This document shows positions 1 to 6,952 of a DNA stretch of 9,335 bases, piece by piece. Within the stretch, counting starts at the first letter, position 1. Each line of letters opens with the position of its first letter. This DNA comes from Alphaproteobacteria bacterium (GTDB lineage Bacteria; Pseudomonadota; Alphaproteobacteria; Rhodobacterales; Rhodobacteraceae): assembly GCA_003696705.1 (NCBI GenBank), contig RFGD01000021.1, positions 1 to 9,335 of the forward strand, given 5' to 3'. The notes below the pieces were generated by a model. It had not been told where the DNA came from and did not search any database. It worked only from the letters and a program-made list of their open reading frames with translations. The position numbers and the translations under genes were made by a program.

Positions 1-366
1 GCCTCGTATCAGGAACTGAGCCAGCACCCGATGGTGCAGGACATGATCCAGAGCCACGTCGAGGAGGTGAACCGTTCGCTTGCCGGCGACGAGATGCTTT
101 CGGGCTGTCAGATCCATCGGTTCCTCGTCCTTCACAAGGAGCTCGACGCCGATGACGGCGAACTGACGCGGACCCGGAAGGTGCGCCGGCGCATCATCGA
201 ACAGAAATACGCCGATCTCATCAAGGCGCTCTACGACGGCTCGAAGAGCGTCTACACGGAAACCGAAGTGACCTACGAGGACGGCCGCAAGGGAAAGATT
301 GCGGCGACGCTCAACATTCGCGACGCGAAGGTCTTTGCCGAGCCCGTCAGGGCGGCGGCGGAATAG
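1..366 (+). CDS. AMP-binding long-chain acyl-CoA synthetase-like protein, C-terminal 121 residues (5' end outside window)
   Basis: This is the carboxy-terminal subdomain of an adenylate-forming acyl-CoA ligase, which activates a carboxylic acid with ATP and couples it to CoA in the cytoplasm. The frame is open from base 1 and ends at TAG 364-366, so the start and the ATP-binding core lie upstream. Around fragment residues 52-63 it reads DDGELTRTRKVRR, the A10-type motif of long-chain acyl-CoA synthetases; K60 is the expected adenylation lysine. The next stretch, EQKYADLIKALYDG (about residues 67-80), is also typical of the large ACSL-like members found beside HAAT-type ABC transporters. The LivG-like ATPase gene follows after 48 nt on the same strand, suggesting one operon and a role in activating the imported acid. 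The family call is firm; the substrate (fatty or aromatic acid) is inference. Confidence 0.85.
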   Translation, partial: ASYQELSQHPMVQDMIQSHVEEVNRSLAGDEMLSGCQIHRFLVLHKELDADDGELTRTRKVRRRIIEQKYADLIKALYDGSKSVYTETEVTYEDGRKGKIAATLNIRDAKVFAEPVRAAAE

Positions 367-414
367 GGCGGCCGAAGGGGCGGGCCTGGCAGAACGGGGA
401 GGACACGGACGCCG

Positions 415-1236
415 ATGCTGGACGAGACGGAGGAAGGCCACGTCACCGAGGACGGCCGCCAGATCGGCGGTGTCCTCATGGAGATGCGCAACATCACGCT
501 GCGCTTCGGCGGCGTGGTCGCCATCAAGGACATTTCCTTCGACATCCGCAAGGGCGAGATCCGCGCCATCATCGGCCCGAACGGCGCCGGCAAGTCCTCG
601 ATGCTCAACGTCATCTCGGGCTTCTACCACCCGCAAGAGGGCGAGATCTGGTTCAAGGGTGCCCGGCGCAAGCCGATGAAACCCTATCAGGTTGCGCGCC
701 AGGGCATTGCCCGGACGTTCCAGAACATCGCGTTGTTCGAGGGCATGAGCGTCATTGACAACATCATGACCGGACGGCTGACGCACATGCGCTCGGGGCT
801 ATTCTCGCAGGCGCTCTGGTGGGGGCCGGCCGAGCGCGAAGAGCTCGAGAACCGCGAGGTGGTCGAGCGCATCATCGACTTTCTGGAAATCCAGCACATC
901 CGCAAGACGCCGGTGGCGCGACTGCCCTACGGGCTCAAGAAGCGCGTCGAACTGGCAAGGGCCCTGGCGGCCGAGCCCGAACTTCTTCTTCTGGACGAGC
1001 CCATGGCGGGCATGAACGTCGAGGAGAAGGAGGACATGAGCCGCTTCATCCTCGACGTGAACGACGAGTTCGGCACGACCATTGCCCTGATCGAACACGA
1101 CATGGGGGTCGTCATGGACCTGTCCGACCGCGTCGTGGTCATGGACTACGGGCGCAAGATCGGTGACGGCCCGCCCGAGGAAATCCGCAACAATCAGGAT
1201 GTCATCGACGCCTATCTTGGCGTTGCCCACGACTGA
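415..1236 (+). CDS. ABC transporter ATP-binding protein, LivG family (HAAT importer)
   Basis: This is one of two cytoplasmic ATPases that power the importer encoded here; 273 residues, normal for LivG. Walker A is GPNGAGKS at residues 53-60, the Q-loop is in TFQNI near 103, Walker B plus catalytic Glu is LLLLDEP around 190-196, and the switch His is H228 in IEHDMG. The LivG-type insertion between Q-loop and signature is present. The ABC signature is loose: LPYGLKKRVELARAL (170-184) instead of a LSGGQ-like motif. LivG proteins commonly have a YGQQR-type signature, so this one has drifted further. I chose ATG 415 because GGGGAGG lies at 396-402, although the 12-nt spacing is long. That gives an acidic N-terminal extension of about 21 residues before the ABC fold; ATG 478 or 484 would remove it. 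The stop codon overlaps the ribosome-binding site of the next gene. Confidence 0.93.
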   Translation: MLDETEEGHVTEDGRQIGGVLMEMRNITLRFGGVVAIKDISFDIRKGEIRAIIGPNGAGKSSMLNVISGFYHPQEGEIWFKGARRKPMKPYQVARQGIARTFQNIALFEGMSVIDNIMTGRLTHMRSGLFSQALWWGPAEREELENREVVERIIDFLEIQHIRKTPVARLPYGLKKRVELARALAAEPELLLLDEPMAGMNVEEKEDMSRFILDVNDEFGTTIALIEHDMGVVMDLSDRVVVMDYGRKIGDGPPEEIRNNQDVIDAYLGVAHD

Positions 1237-1240
1237 GGAG
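1235..1240 (+). promoter_or_regulatory. Ribosome-binding site that fixes the LivH-like start
   Basis: GAGGAG lies 6 nt before ATG 1247 and overlaps the TGA of the upstream ATPase gene. It favours ATG 1247 over the in-frame upstream start at 1163, which would run through the end of the ATPase gene. The overlap suggests translational coupling. Confidence 0.75.
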
Positions 1241-1246
1241 ACGGGG

Positions 1247-2233
1247 ATGCCGGAACAACTTCTCTTCGCGATGGAAGTCACGCTGAACGGGCTGATGGCC
1301 GGCGTGCTCTATTCGCTCGTGGCGCTCGGCTTCGTCCTCATCTACAAGGCCAGCGGCATCTTCAATTATGCCCAGGGCGTCATGGCGCTGTTCGCGGCGC
1401 TGACGCTGGTCGGTCTCATGGACGGCCAGGTTCCGTTCGCCCATCTCATCAACGCGACATTCGGGACGGATGTTCACCATTTCGGCTGGCACATTCCCGC
1501 CTTGCCGGCGATCCTGCTGACCGCAGGCGTGATGGTGGTCTTCGCGATCATCGTCGAACGGCTGATCCTTCGCCACCTCGTCAATCAGGAGCCGATCATC
1601 CTGTTCATGGCCACGATCGGGCTTGCCTATTTCCTCGAGGGGTTCGGCGACGTCATGTGGGGGTCGGACATCAAGAAACTGGACGTCGGCCTGCCGCAGG
1701 GCATTTCCGAGACCATCGACACGGTCACCTACAACTGGTTCGGCTACGGCTTCTTCATCGACCGGCTGGACATCGCGGCGACGCTGGTTGCGGCGATCCT
1801 TGTCGTCACGCTGACGCTGTTCTCGCAGTATTCGAAGCAGGGCCGCGCGCTTCGCGCCGTGGCGGACGATCACCAGGCGGCGCTGTCGGTGGGCATTTCG
1901 CTGCGCTTCATCTGGGTGCTGGTGTGGTCGATCGCCGGCATCGTCGCGCTTGTGGCCGGGGTGATGTGGGGGGCGAAATCGGGGGTCCAGTTCTCGCTCT
2001 CGCTGATCGCGCTGAAGGCGCTGCCGGTCCTGATGCTTGGCGGCTTCACCTCGATCCCCGGGGCCATCGTGGGCGGGCTCATCATCGGCGTGGGCGAAAA
2101 GCTGTTCGAGTTTGCCGTCGGCCCCATGATCGGCGGCGCGACCGAGAACTGGTTTGCCTATGTCCTCGCGCTCGTCTTCCTGGTGTTCCGGCCGCAGGGC
2201 CTCTTTGGCGAAAGGATCATCGAACGTGTGTGA
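1247..2233 (+). CDS. Branched-chain amino acid-type ABC transporter permease, LivH family
   Basis: This is an inner-membrane permease of the HAAT importer; 328 residues, slightly longer than classical LivH. It opens with NGLMAGVLYSLVALGFVLIY (residues 14-33), the characteristic first LivH helix, followed by FNYAQGVMALFAA, where LivH proteins have a FNxAxG-type motif. Further hydrophobic segments lie near 85-107, 117-132, 175-193, 220-242, 254-284 and 302-316. The cytoplasmic coupling loop that contacts the ATPase is GRALRAVADDHQAALSVGI (199-217). The C-terminus carries FRPQGLFGE (314-322), a family hallmark. An extra loop of about 25 residues near 60-84 lies between the early helices. The start at 1247 is set by a strong ribosome-binding site; the gap to the ATPase gene is 10 nt. 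The partner is the LivM-like permease 48 nt downstream. Substrate is not deducible. Confidence 0.93.
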   Translation: MPEQLLFAMEVTLNGLMAGVLYSLVALGFVLIYKASGIFNYAQGVMALFAALTLVGLMDGQVPFAHLINATFGTDVHHFGWHIPALPAILLTAGVMVVFAIIVERLILRHLVNQEPIILFMATIGLAYFLEGFGDVMWGSDIKKLDVGLPQGISETIDTVTYNWFGYGFFIDRLDIAATLVAAILVVTLTLFSQYSKQGRALRAVADDHQAALSVGISLRFIWVLVWSIAGIVALVAGVMWGAKSGVQFSLSLIALKALPVLMLGGFTSIPGAIVGGLIIGVGEKLFEFAVGPMIGGATENWFAYVLALVFLVFRPQGLFGERIIERV

Positions 2234-2281
2234 CCGGGCAATGGCCGACCGAGACGACGCTTCGACACAAGGGACGATGCG

Positions 2282-3358
2282 ATGATTTACCGTGAAGCCG
2301 GCGACTTCAAGACGACCTATCGCGACGACAGCCAGACGTTTCCGATCAGGTTCGACCGCCGCGCCTATTACGCGCTTGTCGCGGTGGCGTTTCTGGTGCT
2401 GCCGTTCGTCATGAACGACTACTGGGCCAGCGCAGTCTTCGTGCCCTTCCTCATCTATTCGATTGCCGCGATCGGGCTCAACATCCTGACGGGATATTGC
2501 GGACAGGTGAGCCTTGGCACCGGCGGCTTCATGGCGGTCGGGGCCTATGCCGCCTACAAGCTGATGACGGCGTTCCCCGAGCTGAACATCTTCTTCGTGG
2601 TCCTTCTCTCGGGCGGGGTCACAGCGGGCGTCGGCGTCCTGTTCGGGCTGCCGTCCCTGCGCATCAAGGGGTTCTATCTGGCGGTCGCCACGCTTGCGGC
2701 CCAGTTCTTCCTGGTGTGGCTGTTCAACAAGGTGCCGTGGTTCTACAACTACTCGGCCTCGGGCCAGATCAACGCCCCCGAGCGGACCATCTTCGGCATC
2801 ATCGTGACCGGGCCGAGCACGCCGGCATGGTCGAAGTACCTTTTCTGTCTGACGATCCTTTTCATCCTGTCGTGGGTTGCGCGCAACCTCACGCGGGGCG
2901 AGGTCGGGCGGACCTGGATGGCGATCCGGGACATGGACATCGCGGCCGAGATCATCGGGGTCAACCCGCTCAAGGCCAAGCTCACGGCCTTTGCGGTGTC
3001 GTCCTTCTTCGTCGGCGTGGCCGGTGCGCTGTTCTTCGCCGTCTACCTTGGCGCCGTCGAAGTGACCGAGGCGTTCGGGATCCAGAAGTCCTTCCTCGTC
3101 CTCTTCATGATCATCATCGGCGGGCTCGGGTCCATGTTCGGCTCTTTCGCCGGCGCGGCCTTTCTGGTCCTGCTGCCGGTCTTTCTGAAGAACGCCCTGG
3201 TGGGCGGGCTGGGCTGGCCGACGGACCTTGCCGCACATCTCGAGCTGATGATCGTCGGCGCCCTCATCATCGTCTTTCTGATTGCCGAGCCCCACGGGAT
3301 CGCGGCGCTCTGGCGCACGGCGAAGGAAAAGCTTCGCCTGTGGCCTTTCCCGCACTGA
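2282..3358 (+). CDS. Branched-chain amino acid-type ABC transporter permease, LivM family
   Basis: This is the second membrane subunit of the importer; 358 residues. A hydrophilic N-terminal tail of about 27 residues precedes the first helix (about 29-44). The LivM signature GLNILTGYCGQVSLGTGGF is at 65-83; the segment FYLAVATLAAQFFLVWLF (131-148) is also typical. The coupling loop GRTWMAIRDMDIAAEIIGV (209-227) is very close to the LivM consensus and should dock to the ATPases. A glycine-rich motif, IIGGLGSMFGSFAGAAF (278-294), follows in the expected place. The C-terminus reads AEPHGIAALWR and then a basic tail ending in WPFPH, in place of the usual RPxGLxG. ATG 2282 has AAGGGA at 2269-2274, 7 nt upstream. 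The gene sits between the LivH-like permease gene (48 nt) and the binding-protein gene (75 nt). Confidence 0.93.
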   Translation: MIYREAGDFKTTYRDDSQTFPIRFDRRAYYALVAVAFLVLPFVMNDYWASAVFVPFLIYSIAAIGLNILTGYCGQVSLGTGGFMAVGAYAAYKLMTAFPELNIFFVVLLSGGVTAGVGVLFGLPSLRIKGFYLAVATLAAQFFLVWLFNKVPWFYNYSASGQINAPERTIFGIIVTGPSTPAWSKYLFCLTILFILSWVARNLTRGEVGRTWMAIRDMDIAAEIIGVNPLKAKLTAFAVSSFFVGVAGALFFAVYLGAVEVTEAFGIQKSFLVLFMIIIGGLGSMFGSFAGAAFLVLLPVFLKNALVGGLGWPTDLAAHLELMIVGALIIVFLIAEPHGIAALWRTAKEKLRLWPFPH

Positions 3359-3386
3359 CGGGCAGGCACCAAATCACCAGATCGGC

Positions 3387-3403
3387 GCGCCGCCCGACGG
3401 CGC
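3387..3403 (+). promoter_or_regulatory. Small hairpin upstream of the binding-protein gene
   Basis: A perfect 6-bp GC stem, GCGCCG 3387-3392 with CGGCGC 3398-3403, has the 5-nt loop CCCGA. It lies in the 75-nt gap before the binding-protein gene, about 18 nt before the strong ribosome-binding site at 3421-3427. There is no T-tract, so it is not a classical terminator. It could mark an RNA-processing point or be chance in GC-rich DNA. Confidence 0.25.
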
Positions 3404-3433
3404 ATCGAAAACCAAGCAAGGGAGGAGAACCTG

Positions 3434-4720
3434 ATGAAGATGAAAAGACTGGCCATGGTCGCCGCGGCGGCGCTGGCGGTGGCGAGCCCGGCCCTGGCCG
3501 ACCTCGTCTTTCCGTCGCTGAGCTACCGCACGGGACCCTATGCGGCGAACGGCATCCCCTTCGCCGACGGCTATGCCGACTACTTCACGCTCGTCAACGA
3601 GCGTGACGGCGGCATCGGGGGCGAGCGGATCAAGCTGATCGAGTGCGAAACGGGCTACAACACGGAAAAGGGCGTCGAGTGCTACGAAGCCACCAAGGGC
3701 GAAGGCGCGCTTGTCTACCAGCCGCTGTCGACCGGCATCACCTACCAGCTCATCCCGAAGGCCTCGGCCGACGGCATTCCGGTGCATTCCATGGGCTATG
3801 GCCGGACCTCGGCCGCGAACGGCAAGGTCTTCGAGTGGATCTTCAACTATCCGACCAACTACTGGTACGGCGCCTCGATCGCGATCAAGCACATCCTTGA
3901 CGTCGAAGGCGGCGACATCTCGGGCAAGAAGATCGCGCTCGTCTATCACAACTCGGCCTACGGGAAAGAGCCGATCCGCACGCTCGAGAAGCTGTCCGAA
4001 AAGCACGGCTTCGAACTCATGCTCCTTCCCGTCGACCACCCGGGGCAGGAACAGAAGTCGCAGTGGCTTCAGATCCGGCGCGAACGTCCCGACTACGTGC
4101 TTATGTGGGGCTGGGGCGTCATGAACCAGGTTGCCATTCAGGAGGCCGCCAACATCCGCTATCCGATGGATCACTTCATCGGCATCTGGTGGTCGGGCTC
4201 TGAAAACGACGTGAAGCCCGTGGGCGACAAGGCCGACGGCTACAAGTCGCTCAACATGCACATGCCGGGGGCGGATTTCCCGATCTACGACGATCTGAAG
4301 AAATACGTCTATGACAAGGGCCTTGCGGCCGGGAACGGCGATCAGGCGGGTACGGTCCTCTATAACCGCGGCATGTATGCGGCAATGCTGGCCGTCGAGG
4401 CGGCGAAGAAGGCGCAAGAGATCCACGGCACCGCCAAGATCACCCCGGCGATGATGCGTGACGGGATGGAGGCGCTCGAGATCACGCAGGAGAAGCTGGC
4501 CGCGCTGGGCCTGCCGAACTTCGGGCCCGAGTTCAAGGTCACCTGCGAGAACCACGGAGGCTCCGGCCTTGCTCTTGTCCAGCAGTGGGACGCCAAGGCG
4601 GGCAAGTGGAACGTGGTCTCGGACTACATCGCGCCGGACCTCGATGTCGTGTGGCCGCTGATCGAGGAGGATTCCATGGCCTTCGCCAAGGAAAACAACA
4701 TCGAACTGCGCTGCAAGTGA
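3434..4720 (+). CDS. Periplasmic substrate-binding protein of the HAAT ABC importer (Leu/Ile/Val-binding family)
   Basis: This is the periplasmic receptor that captures the substrate and delivers it to the two permeases; 428 residues, long for the LIV-binding family. The N-terminus is a clear Sec signal peptide: KMKR, a hydrophobic Ala-rich core, then SPALA, with likely cleavage after A22. The mature protein starts DLVFPSLSYRTGPYA, and the pattern SYRTGPYAANG...FADGYADYFTLVNERDGGIGG (29-63) matches the first lobe of type I receptors (Peripla_BP_6). A second-lobe strand, GKKIALVYHNSAYGKEP, is at 164-180. Cysteines fall in two groups, C71/C83 and C371/C427, and could form disulphides after export. 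Aromatic residues are many (WYG 144-146, MWGWG 224-228, IWWSG 251-255), which would suit a hydrophobic or aromatic ligand, but this is inference. The start follows GGAGGAG at 3421-3427, the strongest such site in the cluster, fitting a highly made receptor. Confidence 0.93.
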   Translation: MKMKRLAMVAAAALAVASPALADLVFPSLSYRTGPYAANGIPFADGYADYFTLVNERDGGIGGERIKLIECETGYNTEKGVECYEATKGEGALVYQPLSTGITYQLIPKASADGIPVHSMGYGRTSAANGKVFEWIFNYPTNYWYGASIAIKHILDVEGGDISGKKIALVYHNSAYGKEPIRTLEKLSEKHGFELMLLPVDHPGQEQKSQWLQIRRERPDYVLMWGWGVMNQVAIQEAANIRYPMDHFIGIWWSGSENDVKPVGDKADGYKSLNMHMPGADFPIYDDLKKYVYDKGLAAGNGDQAGTVLYNRGMYAAMLAVEAAKKAQEIHGTAKITPAMMRDGMEALEITQEKLAALGLPNFGPEFKVTCENHGGSGLALVQQWDAKAGKWNVVSDYIAPDLDVVWPLIEEDSMAFAKENNIELRCK

Positions 4721-4732
4721 TGTGACGAACGC

Positions 4733-4760
4733 GCCCCGGCCCCGCTACGGGGGCCGGGGC
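4733..4760 (+). promoter_or_regulatory. Very stable intercistronic hairpin after the binding-protein gene
   Basis: A perfect 11-bp all-GC stem, GCCCCGGCCCC 4733-4743 with GGGGCCGGGGC 4750-4760, closes the 6-nt loop GCTACG. It begins 12 nt after the binding-protein stop codon and lies within the 74-nt gap before the LivF-like gene. No T-run follows, so complete termination is unlikely. Such hairpins after binding-protein genes often protect the upstream mRNA from 3' exonucleases or attenuate read-through, giving more receptor than ATPase. The structure is seen directly; the role is inference. Confidence 0.6.
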
Positions 4761-4794
4761 CACAACGGGACACCAACGATCGGGTCGGACCAAC

Positions 4795-5619
4795 ATGCTG
4801 GATGCGGGAAAGGGCCCCGAGACATTGCTCGAGGTCAACAACATCGAGGTCATCTACAACCACGTCATCCTGGTCCTGAAAGGGGTCAGCCTGGCGGTGC
4901 CGAAGGGCGGCATCACGGCCCTCCTCGGCGGCAACGGGGCCGGCAAGACCACCACGCTGAAGGCGATCTCGAATCTCTTGCGGTCCGAGCGGGGCGAAGT
5001 CACGAAAGGGGCGATCCTCCACCGCGGGCAGCCGGTGCAGGACCTGAACCCGGCCGAACTGGTGACCCGCGGCATCATTCAGGTCATGGAGGGGCGGCAC
5101 TGCTTCGAGCATCTGACCGTCGAGGAGAACCTCCTGACCGGCGCGTATACGCGACGCGATGGTCAGGCGGCGATCCAGCGCGATCTCGAGATGGTCTATG
5201 AATACTTTCCGCGTCTGAGGGAACGGCGGCGGAGCCAGGCCGGCTATACCTCGGGAGGAGAGCAGCAGATGGTCGCGATCGGCCGCGCGCTCATGAGCCG
5301 CCCGGAAACCATCCTTCTCGACGAGCCGTCGATGGGACTGGCGCCGCAGCTTGTCGAGCAGATCTTCGAGATCGTGAAACGCCTGAACGAGGAGCAGGGC
5401 GTCACCTTCCTTCTGGCCGAGCAGAATACCAACGTGGCGCTTCGCTACGCCCATTATGGCTACATTCTCGAATCCGGTCGGGTCGTGATGGACGGGCCCG
5501 CCCAGGAGTTGCGCGAAAATCCGGACGTCAAGGAATTCTACCTTGGCGTATCCGAAGAGGGGCGGAAGAGCTATCGCGACGTTCGCAGCTATCGCCGCCG
5601 GAAACGCTGGCTCAGCTGA
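4795..5619 (+). CDS. ABC transporter ATP-binding protein, LivF family (HAAT importer)
   Basis: This is the second cytoplasmic ATPase of the importer; 274 residues, about 35-40 longer than classical LivF. Walker A is GGNGAGKT (45-52), the Q-loop Gln is probably Q96 in IIQVMEGRHCFEHLT, the signature is SGGEQ (153-157) and Walker B is ILLDEP (173-178). At the switch position it has AEQN (Q210) rather than His, as usual for LivF. Extra length lies in the N-terminus (about 10 residues) and in a basic C-terminal tail after FYLGVSEEG: RKSYRDVRSYRRRKRWLS (257-274). Its intact signature contrasts with the loose one of the LivG-like partner. ATG 4795 is the only reasonable early start, but its ribosome-binding site is weak (GGTCGGA at about 4783-4789), in line with lower expression than the receptor. 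The ligase-like gene follows after about 80 nt. Confidence 0.93.
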   Translation: MLDAGKGPETLLEVNNIEVIYNHVILVLKGVSLAVPKGGITALLGGNGAGKTTTLKAISNLLRSERGEVTKGAILHRGQPVQDLNPAELVTRGIIQVMEGRHCFEHLTVEENLLTGAYTRRDGQAAIQRDLEMVYEYFPRLRERRRSQAGYTSGGEQQMVAIGRALMSRPETILLDEPSMGLAPQLVEQIFEIVKRLNEEQGVTFLLAEQNTNVALRYAHYGYILESGRVVMDGPAQELRENPDVKEFYLGVSEEGRKSYRDVRSYRRRKRWLS

Positions 5620-5647
5620 GGCGGCGGCGACCTGACGCCGGACCCTC

Positions 5648-5672
5648 TCGGCCGCAAGGGCGCCGCGGCCGA
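5648..5672 (+). promoter_or_regulatory. Hairpin between the LivF-like and ligase-like genes
   Basis: An 8-bp perfect stem, TCGGCCGC 5648-5655 with GCGGCCGA 5665-5672, closes a 9-nt loop. It lies in the 81-nt gap and ends 17 nt before the ribosome-binding site of the ligase-like gene. No T-tract follows, so a processing or stabilising role is more likely than a strong stop. Confidence 0.4.
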
Positions 5673-5689
5673 TCAGTCGACGAATGACC

Positions 5690-5694
5690 GGAGG
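5690..5694 (+). promoter_or_regulatory. Ribosome-binding site that decides the ligase-like start
   Basis: GGAGG is 6 nt before ATG 5701 but only 3 nt before the in-frame GTG 5698, so ATG 5701 is preferred. The nearby ATG 5696 is in another frame. Confidence 0.7.
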
Positions 5695-5700
5695 CATGTG

Positions 5701-6927
5701 ATGTCAGACTACTACGACGATCTGGAAACCCGCTCGGAGGACGAGCGCGAGGCCTGGATTGCCGAAGCCCTTCCGAAGCTTGTCGCGCATGCCAGGGAAA
5801 AGGCGCCGGCGATGGCCGCACTTCTTGCCGAGGTCGAGCCGGGCGACATCCGGACGCGGGCCGACCTTGCCCGCTTGCCCGTCATTCGAAAGTCCGAACT
5901 CGTGCGCGCCCAGGGGCTGAACCCGCCGTTCGGAGGTTTCGCAGCCCGGCCGGTGTCCGAATTCGAGCACGTCTTCCAGTCGCCGGGCCCGATCTACGAG
6001 CCGGGGCGCACGTCGCGCGACTGGTGGCGCATGGGCCGCTTCCTTCACGCGCTGGGCGTGGGCGGTGACGACATCGTGCAGAACTGCTTCTCCTACCATC
6101 TGGTGCCTGCCGGCATGATCTTCGAGAACGGCGCCCGCGCCGTCGGCGCCACGGTGGTGCCCGCAGGCACCGGGCAGACCGAGTTGCAGGCGCGCGCCGC
6201 CGCAGACATCGGCGTGACGACCTATGCCGGCACACCCGACTACCTGAAGGTCATTCTCGAGAAGGGCGACGAGCTCGGCCTTGATCTGTCCGGACTCTGC
6301 CGGGCCGCGGTGGGCGGTGGCGCGCTCTTCCCGTCGCTGCGCGAATACTATGCCGATCGCGGCATCACCTGCCTGCAATGCTATGCCACGGCAGATCTGG
6401 GCAACATCGCCTACGAGTCGCCCGCGATGGAGGGCATGATCGTCGATGAGGGGGTGCTGGTCGAGATCGTGCGCCCCGGTACCGGCGACCCCGTCCCGGA
6501 AGGCGAGGTGGGCGAGGTTGTCGTCACCACCTTCAACCCCGACTACCCGCTGATCCGTTTCGCGACCGGCGATCTTTCCGCCGTTCTGCCGGGCCAAAGC
6601 CCCTGCGGACGCACCAACATGCGCATTCGGGGCTGGCTTGGCCGCGCCGATCAGACCACCAAGGTCAAGGGCATGTTTGTCCGCCCCGAACAGGTGGCCG
6701 AGCTGGTGGCGCGTCACCCCGAAGTTGCCCGCGCGCGCGTCGTGGTCACGCGCAAGGGAGAGCAGGACCACATGCGCGTTCGGCTCGAAACCGAGGCGAC
6801 CGACCCGGCCCCCTATGCCCAGTCGGTCCGAGAGATCCTGAAGCTCCGCGGAGAGGTGGAATTGTGCCCGATCGGGTCGTTGCCGAACGACGGGCTGGTT
6901 ATCGAGGACCTGCGCTCTTACGATTGA
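5701..6927 (+). CDS. Divergent phenylacetate-CoA ligase (PaaK)-family AMP-binding protein
   Basis: The 408-residue protein has PaaK-family architecture. The N-terminus has RTRADLARLPVIRKSEL (51-67), the PaaK-like 'DL..LP...K.eL' pattern. The core has TTYAGTPDYL (173-182), then VGGGALFPSLREYY (204-217). The A5-type motif is CYATADLGNIAYES (227-240), then TGDLS (289-293) and GRADQTTKVKGMFVRPEQV (314-332), all in canonical order. Two key parts are missing. Where PaaK has the Ser/Thr/Gly phosphate-binding loop (SSGTTGKP-like), this protein has FQSPGPIYEPG (92-102). At the C-terminus, where a GKxxRVxD-like stretch is expected, it reads NDGLVIEDLR (396-405) with no lysine. It may therefore use ATP differently, bind an acyl-CoA or acid without adenylating it, or depend on the upstream acyl-CoA synthetase. 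Position at the end of the transporter cluster supports a role with the imported acid. Family membership is likely; activity is uncertain. Confidence 0.85.
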   Translation: MSDYYDDLETRSEDEREAWIAEALPKLVAHAREKAPAMAALLAEVEPGDIRTRADLARLPVIRKSELVRAQGLNPPFGGFAARPVSEFEHVFQSPGPIYEPGRTSRDWWRMGRFLHALGVGGDDIVQNCFSYHLVPAGMIFENGARAVGATVVPAGTGQTELQARAAADIGVTTYAGTPDYLKVILEKGDELGLDLSGLCRAAVGGGALFPSLREYYADRGITCLQCYATADLGNIAYESPAMEGMIVDEGVLVEIVRPGTGDPVPEGEVGEVVVTTFNPDYPLIRFATGDLSAVLPGQSPCGRTNMRIRGWLGRADQTTKVKGMFVRPEQVAELVARHPEVARARVVVTRKGEQDHMRVRLETEATDPAPYAQSVREILKLRGEVELCPIGSLPNDGLVIEDLRSYD

Positions 6928-6945
6928 CCCCGCAACTTGTCGGTT

Positions 6946-6952
6946 GGGAGGG
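6946..6952 (+). promoter_or_regulatory. Ribosome-binding site that decides the pseudo-caspase start
   Basis: GGGAGGG lies 9 nt before ATG 6962. The in-frame TTG 6944 has no such site and would add six residues ahead of the signal peptide, so ATG 6962 is preferred; ATG 6965 directly follows and is also possible. Confidence 0.65.

Noticed and set aside
1202..3355. Open frame of about 717 codons on the minus strand opposite the two permease genes
   Set aside because: The + strand frames give unmistakable LivH and LivM proteins. The minus frame is rich in Arg, Asp, His and Glu with no domain pattern, as expected for the complement of GC-rich membrane-protein codons.
3381..3410. GGCGCGCC palindrome in the spacer before the binding-protein gene as an operator
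   Set aside because: An 8-bp GC-only palindrome is common by chance in DNA this GC-rich, and no second copy is seen at other gaps in the cluster.
3374..5697. Long minus-strand open frames opposite the binding-protein and LivF-like genes
   Set aside because: They are composition shadows: no recognisable motifs, no ribosome-binding site of note, and they overlap well-supported + strand genes.
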